Shown piece by piece: positions 23,836 to 37,700 of a stretch of DNA of 64,000 bases. The first letter of the stretch is position 1; each line of letters begins with the position of its first letter. The stretch lies in the NCBI GenBank assembly GCA_028023455.1, contig JAQFVV010000027.1, positions 4,833,845 through 4,897,844 on the forward strand, written 5' to 3'. The notes under the pieces are model-generated. The model was not told the origin of the DNA, searched no databases, and saw only the letters and a list, made by a program, of their open reading frames with translations. The position numbers were made by a program, and so were the translations under genes. This DNA is from Epiperipatus broadwayi (lineage: Eukaryota; Onychophora; Udeonychophora; Euonychophora; Peripatidae).

Positions 23836-24018
23836 CAAGTAATAAATACATATAAATAAATGATTGCACCAAAGTTAAAAAAAAGTTAGAGCATATGAGA
23901 GAAAATTAGATTTATAAAATCATTTAAGAGCAAAAATCATTTAAGAACAAATTACATTTACATATTAATTTAAAAGATAGAAAATTGAACAATACATTAG
24001 AAATCTTGTTAGCAGGGT

Positions 24019-24309
24019 TTGAGATTAGTGAAGCTAGATTCATTTTCAAATAGTAGTGTAAAAGTTACCTTGCGCAAATTTAATGTCTATTTTCAAAGTA
24101 CGGCTCATGCATGGCAAATTGAGGATCCAAGTGAATTCTTCTTGGTGACAGCAAGCTTCTCTATTAGCATTTTTAAAAGTTCTCCATCGGATCTTTACTT
24201 TCTTTCAGGGCAGCAGTTAGATGGTACATTAGTGGGGAGAATGACCCACCAGGGTCAGCAAGAGAGTGGATTTATGACTACATCATTTTATATTTCAAGC
24301 AACATGTAG
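24019..24309 (+). other. Unassigned 96-codon open frame
   Basis: An open stretch in a less AT-rich patch. I recognise no domain, signal or repeat family. The reverse strand is not convincing either. It may be chance or a fragment of an element with no other copy here. Confidence 0.15.
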
Positions 24310-25254
24310 TATGGTTACAATCCAATCTTTCAATAGTAGCTCATCTCTCTGTGATTCAAAATTCAGTCATTTTATACTTTTTCTTTTATCAGTTGTTTTT
24401 GAAGATGCAATTGTAAGATAACATCCAAAAATAAATTCAAATCTATTTCCAGATTAGAAATAGATTTGACAACATGTTTTTTTAACAAAAGTATCTCTAA
24501 TCTTAATCCCCTTTTAAGTAAAATTTTAATTAAAAATACCTACTTCAGATTAAAACAATAGTGCTTCAACCCTTAATTATTTTTGGACAATTAACAACAG
24601 TCACATCTTCCATATTGGATTTTATAAAAAAATATACAGTTTAATAGAAAAACAGGCAATTTAAAAAGAAAAAGCTAAAAATGACATATAATAAATATTT
24701 AAAAACATCAATGTTTTGTTAGTAAGTTTTGCTCCTATATATATATATATATATTTGAGCCGCATCTACATTACTTTAATAAAAAGAACTAATAATTAAT
24801 AAAAAGAATTAATAATAATTTTAAAACATGTTATTGAAATTAAATTTTATAATTTAGGTGCACATCTCAAATATATACATGAAATATATATACACGACAA
24901 AAGGAGCGGGATGTGAAATAGGGATTTAAACATGGGTTAGTAGGTAGAAACATGAAGCACAATCTTAAGCTAAGATTTACTGCTTCAATATAGTGTGGAT
25001 CCACTATCATCTATTGCACAACACTTTTTTTTTACATTTTGTCAAAAAAAAACACTTTTTTACCAATATATATGTTTGTGCATTTCTAAGAAATAAAAAT
25101 ATTCGGTAGCAATTTATCTGGATTTGAATATGAGTAGGTAGATAGTATATACTTGCTTATGTTGTGTTACTGTATACTCCAGAATTTAGTAATGGATTTA
25201 ATTTTGGCTAGTGATTTAACAATGAATTGGCATGTGTAAATTGGTATATATATA

Positions 25255-25495
25255 TTAATAGGCTTACCTGTGTATCGTTTTGTTATTTTTGGAAAACTGT
25301 GTATATAAATCTATAAATTAATGGAGGCATGTAAATCTATAAATTAATGGTGGCATGCACTCTGCTGAAAATATAAAGTAAACTATGGCTGTTTGGTCAC
25401 CATAACACCTGTAGATAGAACTTTAATATTATCTACCTTACCAAGTGATGGTATGAATGGACCCTATTTGGAAATTTTATGAGATAATCCTGTAC

Positions 25496-25572
<77 letters not shown>

Positions 25573-27444
25573 ACTATGTGATGGGTACCATTACATATTT
25601 TCCATACTGGATGTTATTATCAATAAAAGATTCTTTTGGTATAGCATATTTATGAGCCAACCTCAAGTGCCAATCCCACTATTGCAGTAAGAATTACACT
25701 TTACCAAATTACTACCTGATTATAAGCAATGCTTATTCAGGTGTCCAACCATAACTAGGTCAATCTCAAGGCTGGGAGGGAAACCCTAACAGATGAATGG
25801 AAGTGTTTGAGAATGTACAATAACTTTGCTTCATTATATGTCTTCTTTCAAACCATCTGTTTTTTAAGAATAGCTTGCAAATATTTTACATTAACTACCT
25901 TGACTTTTTGAAGTGCTTTATGCTACAATTTATTTGTTGGATTTAAGGTTAGGATTTAAAGCATATTAGATCTAGGTGTGTACAAAAATATAAAAATAAA
26001 TCGTCAACATTATGGCAAATAATTACTGTTCTTAAGTAAGAACACAATTTTATATTTTTTTATTATCAATGGAGAATTTATTAAAATTTAGATATCAACA
26101 ATACTAAATAAGAATAAAAAAATACATAAAATAGATTAAATAAAATAGAAAGCAACAAAAAAGATACAGTTATATGATACACATCATTTTCTATCTTAAT
26201 AATGACTAAGCAAAGTTTGAGGGAAACTATTCGTAATTGTAAGCTCAATTATAAAAGTCACATTTACCTTTTTACTCCAGGATTATAAATGTTTTAATTT
26301 TTTACACATAAGCTTATGTTTCTCAAGATGTTTGTTCTAGGAAAGGTATTCTTTCATAGTTGGAATAATATAAATCTACATTCTTAGCAAGAATCCAGAA
26401 TTAATGGTTTTGTTTGAAGTTTTAGAATAGGAATGAAGTATAATGGTGGCAGTCATTGACAAAGGGCTGGTTTGAAATTTAGTAAGCATATGAGATCAAC
26501 TGTCTTTTCTTTCTTCTTTGCATTACTCCAGGGTATAATTCATGAGATCACAGACATCACAGTATAAACAAGAAGGCAACAGTAACAAAAACAGCAAGGT
26601 ACCAGGAGCATGAGTAGTAACTCTTCACATATGGATTCTATCCCATGGTTAAGGTATTAGACATTTTAGTAACTTTTATTCTAAAGGCATTGTCTGCAGC
26701 AATTCAGCAAGCCCCCAGACTTAGGCTGTCCTGTCGATGATCATAATATCAAAGTACAAAAAAATATATATCTCTTCTCCTATGGATTCAACTTAATTCC
26801 TCTATATCTCATCTTTTTTTTTCATTCTTTTATATTTCCATTTCATTAATTACAGTTCTCAAATTTTTGTTCTATCAGCCTTCATATCTTTGGTCAATTG
26901 CACAGGAATGTTTTTACCAGATTATTTGCTTGTTGATCTAATCTTTTATATTTTTACCTGAGCAGATCCGCTTTCTTTATTCAAAGCATATTAAATGCCA
27001 ACTTTTCTTGGAATTTGGAAGGCCAAATAGTCTTTATAAATAACAAAGAAGCACCTTGGGAAATTTGTGGCAGAAAGTCTTTTGTTCCCCTCAATAAAAC
27101 AAGACATTTAATTATAAAACCAAAGAAATGTACATTTAGTAAAAAAAAATGCATTAACGCTTAACTGTTTCTCTTAACATTTTTTCCTTTCCTCCCCTCT
27201 TTCTTTTGTTATAACAATAAATGCCAAAATATTTTTTTAAAACAGATTTATATTTGTCACAAAAAAAAAGTTTTAAAATCTATTTCTTTATATCTATATA
27301 TTATTCATCATATACGGTAATCAAATAAATTAAAGCAACACTTTTGCAAGCTGGGCCTATATTGAACACATACCCATATCCAGGTCAGTTGGTGGATATT
27401 ATTAAATTCTTTTGTAACAGGGTTTAAACCCGGCTACTGTTACA
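25255..27444 (-). repeat. 3' LTR of the gypsy-type element
   Basis: Collinear with 40546-42728 over about 2.19 kb. Long stretches are over 90% alike by eye, for example 26035-26140 against 41326-41430. The right edge, read on minus, is TGTAACAGTAGCCGGGTTTA. The left edge shares TTAATAGGCTTACC with the other LTR, so the end is not the usual CA. It contains a (TA)n run of about 35 units (25498-25568) where the other LTR has (TATG)n. Confidence 0.8.
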
Positions 27445-27458
27445 ATACCCCCTGTTGG
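27445..27458 (-). other. Polypurine tract candidate next to 3' LTR
   Basis: Minus strand CAACAGGGGGTAT lies directly before TGTAACAG, the first bases of the LTR. This is the expected place for plus-strand priming. Confidence 0.45.
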
Positions 27459-27749
27459 AAAGATTTCAAAATGAGGTGTACTCATTTTGAGGGCTTGGAT
27501 CTTCCCCCTTTATAGTATGGGCTTTAAGCCCTAGCGTTATAAGACCCTCTAATCTCCATTCTGGTGTCTACCCAGAATGCATTGTTACCCTGGCACCATA
27601 TGATAGAAAAATTGCCCTCATACAAATTACAAAATTTTCAGCAGATGAATTTACCAGGGTCATTAACATGTGTTTTCACCATCACTTTGTGCTCTACTTG
27701 GAATCTCTATCGGGTACACCTGACCTCTTTTTTTTCTGACTCCTTTTTA

Positions 27750-28560
27750 TAAAGGTTTGACAAGCCTGAGATATATCTGCTACATGTATCAGAGGCTCTT
27801 CCATTCCTGGTATGGAGTTTTTTTTTATCAAATGAGGGGCATGTTTTCATAAGTGCATCCAGATTGGAGCAAACTCCATCGATTCATTAACAATTAATAT
27901 AATTTATGATCTGCAGTACTTGTTTAACCCAGCCCTGATGGTTCATTGGAAGATAGGTTCTGAATAGTCACCCCATTTCCTACAAGACCCTTTCACATGG
28001 GTTTGATTGAGGCTTAGGGATAGACCTCAATATATGCTTGATCTTTTGTCATTGTATCCACCTATGCCATTCTTCCATTGTGGAGTACCATGATCTGAGA
28101 GTAAAACTTTTGTTTTTCCCATAGCTGAAAAATTATTCTTTTCTAGCACCCTTATGGTTTTCTTTGCATTAGCTGGGATATTGGATATGCAGCAACAAAT
28201 TTAGAAAATAGGTCATATATCATGTTAGAGATAATTCTTTTTGTTAAATGCTGGTAATGGAACATAGTAATCCATGACCATCATGGATTACTATGGTCCA
28301 TTTACTAACATTTAACAAAAAGAAAAATATTTTATCTTGATATATGACCTATCATCTTCGGGGGTCTCATTGGGATGATAGAGGTCATAGTCATTACATA
28401 ACTTTTATTGGCTGGCTTTGTTTTTTGACATACCTCATATTTGCTTATCACTACCATAAATTTTAGTGTGCATGCTGAGCCAATAAATCCATAACAAGAG
28501 CTTGGTTTTGGGTGATACATAATGACCATAGAGTTGATATACATGAGTGATAACTGAGTT
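27750..28560 (-). pseudogene. Gypsy-type integrase remnant
   Basis: Minus strand. Upstream is a degraded zinc-binding region with VCQKTKPA (near 28425). The catalytic core follows with IYDLFSKFVAAYPI (first Asp, about 28190-28230) and, further on, a SDHGT-like block (about 28090) with the second Asp changed in places. Many stops and shifts. A roughly 70-bp inverted duplication (28207-28354) splits the core. It follows the RNase H domain, as in Ty3/gypsy pol. Confidence 0.65.
28207..28354. repeat. Inverted duplication inside integrase
   Basis: The arm 28207-28274 (GGTCATATATCATG, TTTTTGTTAAATG, AGTAATCCATGA) is repeated inverted at 28283-28354 with only 8 bp between. The right copy, read on plus, again gives an integrase-like frame, showing it is a duplicated piece of the same gene pasted in reverse. 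Confidence 0.75.
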
Positions 28561-28685
28561 TCTCATCTGACATGATAGTATGGGCTTTCACTTCCCTTGG
28601 TCCTCATGAATTTTATTCTCTAGTCAATCATTCAGTAACATTTCATCTTATATCCCTTCCATCTTAGGTCTGTGGTTCCTTTTCT

Positions 28686-29054
28686 TTACAGCTGTTCAAT
28701 TAATGCCTTCAGCTGTCCATCCTCCCATTTGCAATGTGACAGTTGAGCCAGGTCTTGTTCCACCTCTTCATTTATCTTTAGGTTTATACCAGAAATATAC
28801 AAGTTTTCTCCATTTAAGTGGCCAGGATGGGAGTGTGCAGTGTTATGACTAAGGATGTCAGGCATAATGTTCTCTGATCCGTTGCAATATCTTGTGGTAT
28901 AATTATATTCCTGGAGATATAAACTACAGCAGATCAGCTGACTTTTGATCAAATAACTATGGTTCAAAAACTTTAAGCTTTTATGGTTCATTATGATGAC
29001 CACTTCTGACCTTAACAGGAGTGTCCTAAATTTCTGAAATGCCCAAACAATCAT
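28686..29054 (-). pseudogene. Gypsy-type RNase H domain (open fragment)
   Basis: An uninterrupted 122-codon minus-strand stretch with VWAFQKFRTLLL, then MNHKSLKFLN and SLYLQEYNYTTRYCNGSEN, and ILSHN. These are the RNase H blocks of Ty3/gypsy pol (usual TDHKSL, YKPGxxN and LSR). The catalytic Asp of the DHKSL block is Asn here, so the domain is inactive even where open. It lies between RT and integrase as expected. Confidence 0.75.
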
Positions 29055-29439
29055 TAGGACTTTTTTTTCTATAGTGGTATATTGGAGTTCAGCCCCTAAG
29101 CATTTGGCTTATAAAATACAATACCCCCATCTGATCATCATCTTGTATCTAAGATAGTGTGACTCCCAACCCATACCCACTACTACCCACTTGTAAAAGT
29201 CTGGGAAAGCCAACACAATCTGCTTTTCAAATCCTCCCTTTTATATCCTCAAAGATTTGCTCTTGTTTTCTTCCTTACCAGTTTTACCAAAGGCTCCATT
29301 ACCAGTTTTACCAAAGGCTCCATCTGTTCCACAAAATCCTCATAAAAGCTATTATAAAAATTTCATAGGCTGAGTAATGATCAGATTTGCTTCTGTGATT
29401 TTGGTTTAAGAAACTCTCTTATAGCTAAGACCTTGTCCA

Positions 29440-29957
29440 GATGAGGTTTAATTCTTCGGGCACGCACCACATGTCCCATAAATGTCACCTCCTCCTTGCA
29501 TAATAACATACTTTTTAAAAAATTGACTTTGATTCCCTTTGTCAGGCAATTTCTCAGAAAAACAGCTCCACATCCTGGATGTGCTCTTCAATGGTCGATG
29601 ATGTCACTAACATATTTTCTACATATATTGTGACCCACTCTTTGACCTCTTCCAATAACATTCAATCCAGGAATCTCAACAACCCTGCCCTGCTCTTATT
29701 AAGCTGAATGGCTTTCGGTTAAATTGATAGGTGTAACTCCCTTACCTAAATGCAGTGTATTTTCACTTCTCAGGGTAGAGCTGGATTTGCCAATAACTAG
29801 CTGTTAAATCAAAGGTAGAAAAGATTTTCTTACCTTTAAACCTCCCTAGCAATTCATGCATAGGCAGCAGGATATTAGAATTCAGGATCATTATCCTATT
29901 AAGTTGCCATGCATTGAGACACATGCTGACTGACCCATCTTTCTTCTTCATGACCAC
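29440..29957 (-). pseudogene. Gypsy-type reverse transcriptase remnant
   Basis: The 29957-29763 part is open and has MVMKKKDGSV, LNAWQLN (family LDAR.LN) and FSTFDLTASYWQIQL, which holds the first catalytic Asp. After a stop and frameshifts the palm motif appears as YVENMLVTS (29607-29625), where the family has YVDD: both catalytic aspartates are lost. The thumb region continues, broken, to about 29440. Confidence 0.8.
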
Positions 29958-30409
29958 TAGCAGTTTGCAATATGGGAAGAATACTTTTGAAATAATTCCT
30001 CATTCCACCATTTGGTTGATTTGGTTCTTAACTTCATCCCTGTATTGTTGAGGAATTGGGTATGACCTAGACTGGAAAGGCTGGTCTTAGTTTACCTAAT
30101 TCTTTGTTCAAATCCCTGGATTATACCTGGTGCATTCAAAAAAATGTGACTATACTTTTCAATATTCTTTGCATCACATATTCTCCATTTTCACTAGCCA
30201 TCTTTTCCTGCTAATCTTTTCCACTATAACACTGTCCATTGGCTTTTCCTTGATGTGTATGACCCCTATTGACTTGTATAGTTTATATAATAAGAATTTA
30301 ATACTCTCATTTATGCAAAAAATCTGACCCCAATATGCCTCCTGTATCAGATCATTCATAATGAGAAAATACATAAAGGAAAGGTTTTCCATTAATCTGT
30401 AGGTCCACC

Positions 30410-30640
30410 CATATTTTACTGGGTTCTACCTTAGCCCTTCTGTTATTTGCCATTGTTACCTGTATGGACTTCAGTGGAAGAGTTCATATGCCAAGTTGAT
30501 CCCTCACTATTTTATCATATAATGTTTCCGATGTGACAGAAATTTGACTACCCGAGTCTATGAGAGTTTCTATTCGATCAATTATAGTATAAATCTTTGG
30601 GCAGGCCTGTTGGGCATAGCATGGAATCCTGTCTTTCCAT
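30410..30640 (-). pseudogene. Gypsy-type aspartic protease remnant
   Basis: Minus strand shows the active-site triplet DSG at 30550-30558 inside IDSGSQISVTSETLYDKIV, the usual N-terminal motif of retropepsins. A stop follows within 20 codons, and the downstream part continues in frame with more stops (VEPSKIWVDLQINGKPFLYV). It sits upstream of RT, the gypsy order. Confidence 0.7.
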
Positions 30641-30799
30641 TAGCACACTAAATTATCTATGTGCTTCCTTTTTTACTGGCATACTGAAGTGGATAATCTG
30701 AAACTCAGATTATGCTTCATAAGAATTAACACTCATTGTTCCATCTAACAGGGTTCAAAGTCTATCTCTTCATGCTTGTACATGTACTCACTATTTATC

Positions 30800-33700
30800 C
30801 AGAATTTTTTTCCTTACTTCAATATTAATCTCATTTTGATATAAATAAATTAATGATTTGGGAAAGAAAGTGAATCAATAGAGTCATGGACATGCAATAA
30901 AGGATAGATTTAATCAAAATATACACACACTTTTAATGTACTAATAATGTATATATGAATTAATTGGGAAATATGTATTTAAAGTTTTATATATTTTATT
31001 CATCATGGCAGCACAAGATAAGGCAATCGGATTGAAAATTTCTAGAAATATTACTATAAAATTTAAAACAAAAGGGGGGGGTAATTAGTGTAAGTCAAAT
31101 AAATCAAAAGTGCTATGAATAAAAGTCACTTTTCCATTAACATACAATTAATCTATCTAAGAGATCTTTACAAATACTAAAATAGAATGTAAAACAATCG
31201 TTCAAGAATTTTTCAGACCGATCGCATTGTCTTAAATTCCTTATGAAACAAAGGTGGGCTTACTGTAGAAAATTAGCTATTGTACCAAAATTATACATCA
31301 TTTCAGGCACAAATTCAAAGTGCATTGCAACTTTCCAAGGAATCATATAAATAGTGCAAAATTGGATTAATCAAAATCTGAATCTGAGTTTATTTTGTCT
31401 TTAGCTTAGTCTGAATCATTATTTTTTTAGAACGAGCTTGTTTAAATGATTTCATGCCGCTTGTTACCTTAGACATGACCGAGGAGTAAAACCATCATGC
31501 CTTTTCTTTTTGCCATTCCTGAACTACTCTCTATGGAAATGCTTCTCAAATTTAAATGAAACCTTAAACTATTTAACTATGCCCTGAACCTGATCTGGAA
31601 AAGTATGCTACCTACCATTAATTTCAAACCACATCAAAAAATTAAAGAACTATTACATCGGAATACAGTCAAAAAAGTATTATGAAGTGATAGTGCCTCT
31701 TCACCCGTATCTTCTATATATTATTGACAATTAAATTTAATGTAAACTAAATGTATATTCTTATAAAAGTAACTTACCTATGTAATAATATTTAATCCAA
31801 TCTCTGCATGATTCTTTATAAAACTAATCATATAATTCTCTATTAGCCTCACAAAATTCTTATTTTAAAATGGTATGGTATTGATTTTCTATATAATTAT
31901 AATCTATACTTCTTTTTGTTTCGTTCATATAATATGCCATTAATTTATTCTCCAACTCTGCAAATATGTTTAAATTTAGCTAAGTCTCCTGTAATTTAAA
32001 AAAAGAGATTAAGTTGTTTATTATAAAGTTGTACACTTGCAGGGTTGGGAAGTTTTAAAATATGATTTTTATTGGTATACTATTATTGTGGTTTGGTGGA
32101 GGGGAAAAACATTTCCCACATTAATAAAAAAAAAAAATTTATTTAAGATCGCAGATTTTGGGAAATTAAAATGTAAAGATTGTATTACATTAAAGATCAG
32201 CCTTTACAAGCTATTGTGCATGTGCTTTTTACGAGTGTTAATAATAAATGAATACTTTCATTCCCAACATGAGATATAGTATTTATGAAAGAACAAAATG
32301 AATCCATTTATTCTTTCCAACCCAAATGCTTATATATGGGCAAATCTTAAATACTGGAAATTAAAGTGTGAGGATAAACCACTCACTTTAAAGATTGTAT
32401 ATATATATACATTTCATATGTCATTTTATGTTTAAAAATCACCTAAATTAATACTCATATCTCATATAATGATCCTCCACATATCCTCAGCCAAGTAAAT
32501 ATGGAAATTAATGCTATTTAACATTTTGTTTATCACTTTGTGTCCAATCCCAAAATAATGTTAAAGTTAGATGGCATAGGGTGGGGGAAAATTGAGTTCT
32601 ATATTTTAAATTTAATAAAAGAAAAGAAAACTACTAAAGCGAGAAATCAATCTTTTATTTCAAAATACATGCCATAATGTTCGTTAAGTCAGCTTAAATA
32701 ATTTGATCATACAATCAAGAAAAGGAATAACTAATACCTTGGTTTAACTTTAAGCACTAGAAATAATTATTATATATAATTGTCCAAGCATTGCTAATGG
32801 CGGTCTATTTTCTAATTGTGAGCTATTCATCCAAAGTAGGCATCGGGAAAGACCCGAGCCATTTATTTGTCGATTCCAGTCCGTGATATGCAAATAGACC
32901 CTGGACCATGGGCCTGCTTAATAATGGAATTTTTCCACTCTCAGTGCAATCCCATGCAGGCTAAATATTTCTTCATTCTAGTGACTGATCTCCATAAATT
33001 TGGGGTGTGGCAGGTCGGTCTCGTATAATGTGAAATAAAAGTCACATCCCCATTCGATAACCTTATAAGCACATTATCAGGTCTCATAAATGGATTTCTT
33101 TAATATAAAAATAACCCACCCATTAGCACCACCATTACTCTATCTTATTCTTTCTGTATTAAACATAGCCTGTACAATTTTGTAGTTTGATGTTTTGATC
33201 ACTCGAGGCTAAAGTATACATATTTAAATGCTATTGCTGAATTTTATATTTAAATTCATAAATTAGTGTACTAGTATCCGATTCTGGATAATCAAAATAC
33301 TCAGTATACCCTTCCCTTATGTTTCATCTGAAATATAAAATCCTTATTGAGGTATAATGTCCTAATGCAATAAATTAATTGCGTATACAAAATGTTGATA
33401 ATCTATTCCCAAGTTAAATGCTTGTTCATAAAAACTTAGGTATATTTGCTTGTAACATTAGGCTGATAATAATTAGCATATTATTCAATTAAGTAACTGT
33501 AATCCCTTTTTACTCCATTAATGTAATAATAAAGAATTATTGGCATACATATAAAACCGCACTATTAGTAAATGTATTAAATAAAGTTATATTTGTTTTT
33601 AATATACATATAAGACTATGAAATATGTAAATGTTGTAATATGAGGCTAATATTCATATTTATTCAAACATAATATATATCTATTAATGCAGAATATGAG

Positions 33701-34084
33701 TATTATTAAACTATCTTTAAAATCTTACTCTGGAGTCATTGCTTATACTATTGATTATGCTTTCCCACACACATATATCTATACACATTAGGTTGATATG
33801 TACCCATAAGACATAAACAATTTATTATTGATAACTATTATATAGATCTGGCCAGTTGCCTAATTAGAATTACTACTGAGCTGCCAGCCAGAAATAATTG
33901 AATATGACTTATATCATCAGTATTGCTGATCATAAGTAAAGAGACCTGGGTTTGAACCTGTAGGGCAGAGTTAGAGAGTGTCCCTGACTTAAGTATCTTG
34001 TACATGATCTGACTCGAGGTATGCATGCTGGAATTCCAGGTCTGGTTGTATGAATTATGCAAACTGACTGGTACAATACCAACA
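30800..34084 (-). mobile_element. Probable LTR of a second retroelement, nested; left end undefined
   Basis: At 34085-34101 the minus strand has a 17-base purine tract (AGAAGAAAAGGGAGGAG), immediately followed by TGTTGGTATTGTACCAG, the classic polypurine/LTR boundary. The about 3.2 kb that follows has no pol sequence and interrupts the spacing between protease and the gag remnant. I cannot place the other end of the LTR or find a second copy. Confidence 0.4.
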
Positions 34085-34099
34085 CTCCTCCCTTTTCTT

Positions 34100-34714
34100 C
34101 TAACATATCTGATTGGTATATACCTGTGAATTTTCTGTCTTCAACCCCTCACATTTGCTTACCTATATCAATCTGATTTGTTTCCCTGGCTGATCTGCTA
34201 CCCTTTATCCCCACTAGACATCTTATTTCCCATGGTAAATTTCTCCATACCATTCTTACAATTTGATTTTTAGATAGTTTACACATTTCTAATGCCTTCA
34301 GCATGGCTACTTGTCCTCTGAAAAATTGTGTATGACTCTCCTTGCCATTCTCCAGAAACTTCTGATTTATTATCTGCAATTCAATATTCGCCTGTTGTTC
34401 TTCCCATCTTCTTTAAAGTGGTTTTCTACTCTTGAAACATTTGAGGTTGATGTAAGATCGAGTCCCACCATGTTTTGGCATATCCTTGAAGGTAAGTATA
34501 TGCTATGATTATTTTGCCTTTTTCTGGCACCCAGTATCTACTAAGGTATCTTTGTAGGCTATTGATATGTTCTATTGGCATCTCATCTTTTTGTCCCCTA
34601 AATACCTTCACTTTCACCATTTCTATCTCCTGTAATTTTTCCATAATCATCTCCATCATGCCTATCTCTCTTTCTTTACATTACTGCATTTTATTTCCAC
34701 TTTTACCAACTTGA
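34100..34714 (-). pseudogene. Gypsy-type Gag remnant
   Basis: Minus strand in two frames. The block 34659-34426 has VFRGQKDEMPIEHINSLQ and AYTYLQGYAKTWWDS, the capsid-domain signature of Ty3/gypsy Gag. After a shift, 34379-34149 continues with MLKALEMCKLS and MVWRNLPWEIRCLVGIKGSR. No zinc knuckle is seen. It ends about 50 bp before the purine tract and LTR start at 34084, so it may belong to the second, nested element and not to the pol at 27.7-30.6 kb. Confidence 0.7.
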
Positions 34715-34749
34715 AATTGTGTTTTCTGGTTTTTATATATATATTGTAC

Positions 34750-37700
34750 ATATATGTATGTTCTCATGTCCCACACATATATTATTTAATTGAGAAAAAA
34801 AATTTTCTTTTATATATATAGATTTATGTGTACGTATTTTATATGTGTAATATATAGTTGATAAATTAATAAGTGGTGAATGAATATAATGTTGTAAGAA
34901 ATGATATTTTAATATGTTATTTTTCTTATTAAATAATTAATATATTCAGTTATTTAGTTTTATTTTTGGTTAAAATAAAGCAGATCAGAAAGAAAGTGTC
35001 AAATAAAGTGATCTAGATAAGAGATTGGGATTTGAAAATGTACATGTGCAAAAGAGTGTGAAAGAATAAGAACGTCTGTATAAACACAAATGCTTTTACA
35101 CCTATTTGTAATGACTATGGATTGCCAGTTTTATTGTTTTTATCTGTATCTAAGATTTTTTTTTTTAAAAGAGAGGGGTGCTTTGAGGAAATAAAGGTGA
35201 TTATTAATTTTCTTGTAAAATCGCGATAGAACATCAACTTGTCAAACTCTGATTTTTTATCTTTTGTCTCAAGATAAGATATGCAGGTGGTCAGTTTCTT
35301 TGACCAAAGATTGGCAATATAAATGAATAAAATGTTTAAAAGGTCACTTAGTCATGATTATTGGAGAGAGATGTAACTCAGTATTTTTATTTTAGAGAGA
35401 CAGACAGAGAGATGTAACTCTCACTCAATTTTTTCCTCGTTATTAATGTTGAAAAAAGGAAAAAGGGAAAGTGGGCGATTTGATTTTTTTTTTTTACTCT
35501 TTAAAAATTGAACAAGGGAAAAGAAGGAAAAGACTCTTGTATAAAGTCAAAATAGATGAAGATGTGTGGATATACAAGTAATTCCCAGAAATATTAATAT
35601 TGGAAAAAGAAGGAAAATGGAACAAAATTGAATTTATAAGAAGTTATTGACAATTCTATGAAATGAGATTAACATATTTTTCTGAGTATAATACCATGAC
35701 TCTGCATTGCTAAACCATTTTTTTCTGCTTCCTGATTAATACAGAATGAGTTAAAATCACTAATCTACTGTGGTCTCATATACCAATCAAATAATAACCA
35801 ACAAAATGAAAGAGTTTGAAGCCAACCACACAAGCTATATGAAATGCTTCTTTTCTGGCTCCTGGTCTATTCTAGGCTCATTACCCTTGGATGGATGGAG
35901 AAGAGGAAGGAAGAGGAAGAGAAAATGTATAAAATCCATATATAGCCAAGTTTGAAGCCATGAATCAAATTTTTGTTAAAGTTTACCTCAGTCATCTAAA
36001 GTGTCTACAGTGATTTTTTTTTAAAAAATGGGAGAGACAAGCAAATCCACCAGTACATGCTTATTAAAAAGTATTTATAATAGCTCTTTTTAAAATGGTA
36101 GAAGGGAGCCAATCAATAATAAATAATTTTAGAATTAAAGAAACAAGCAAGTCAATTGATTCATGTTTATCTTAACAGTATCTGCAATAACTTTCTTTTT
36201 TATGGAGCAAAGACAAGCAGTCTGAAAATTCAAACTCAGGACATTTATAAGAAGTGAAAGTGATCGGGTAACTATGAACTTTCTTTAACAGATTTTTATT
36301 CTTACTTATTAAAAGTAAACCTTAATTTACTGGTCAAAGCAATTTTTCTTTTGATACAGAAACATTAAAGACTTGTTTATCTATAGTTATTTGCAATATC
36401 ACACAACATAGCTCAAACATAGTTTAAATCTTTAAACTTAAATTTTTCATTATTTTTTATTATTTTTTTTTATTATATATTGTAATGTTGAAATGTTTTT
36501 GTTTTTTTTTAATTGTTCTTCAGTTGTTAATGATAATGAGCAACTTATAAATATATGCATTTATAATGTTTTTTTTTTATTTTATCTTGTTGCATATTAA
36601 AATTAATATCATGTATTTTATTTTATTTTGCTAAAAGGTTGCAAAAATATTTTTATATATGTAATTTGTGGGTATACATTTTAAAATATGTTAACATTAC
36701 CGAATGTGTGCATGTGTAACTGCTTATACAAACATGTCAAGGAATAGGTTATATATAAATAGTTTAAATATGAGAAATTATAAAGCAAGGCTTACATATG
36801 AATGGAAGTGAAATAAAACACACAGGATACATATGAAATTTATTTTATGATATATTAAGTTAGGAAAGACTTAAGTAAGCATTCCATAAAATGTATTTTT
36901 TTAAGCCAGCTTATTTTAAAATATCCAGAAATGACAAACCTATATATTAAGTTTATTTGCTTGTGCTTATATAAATTTTTATATTAATTTTTGTATTGAA
37001 TTAATGTAATAATAAGCCATTTATTTAATTATTGATTTGATTTTAAAGAAAGAAAAAAAGAGTAATAGTATTAATAAAATATAATTATATATATCTTAAA
37101 TGGTTTTCCGAGTTCTTATTAAAAAAAATATTGCTGTGTTTTTCTTGTCTTGATTCTATCATTATAATTCATCATCATTGCTCGCAGTTATTAATTATTA
37201 TCATTAGTAAATATTGAGCAATCACTTGCAAATAATAAGCGCTCGCAAAATGTTAAGTAAACTAGAATGTTGATTTACTTTTAAGTATTTAGGGAATAAG
37301 CTTGATAATAACCAAGAGTTAATAATTATAGTTCAATAGTGGAAAGGCTAAAATTGGGTTGTGTCCATGAGTTTTGATCATCCTCATCAAAGATGGATAT
37401 CGTATTATTGATTAAAATGTTTCAAATAATACTATACAAGAGTTATGATCGCCATCATCATCATTAATAAATTATAATCATTAAATCTAATGTTTAGCAT
37501 AATTAAGATATGTAGTAAATAAAGGTTTATAGAAAGTTGAATATCATGCATAGAGATTCGTGATGATTATTCATCATCACTAGTATTATTAAATCCTAAT
37601 CTTAACTATAAAAGTATTTTAGTAAATAACTATAAACTTATATAAATGCTGGTGAATGTAATATTTAAATCTCAGTTGGAAATAGGATAATTTTTAATAA

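Noticed and set aside
24019-24309. Host gene exon
   Set aside because: No domain, no convincing splice context, and no similarity I recognise.
33838-34062. 74-codon minus-strand frame as a viral-type gene
   Set aside because: Lies inside the putative LTR start; no retroviral signature.
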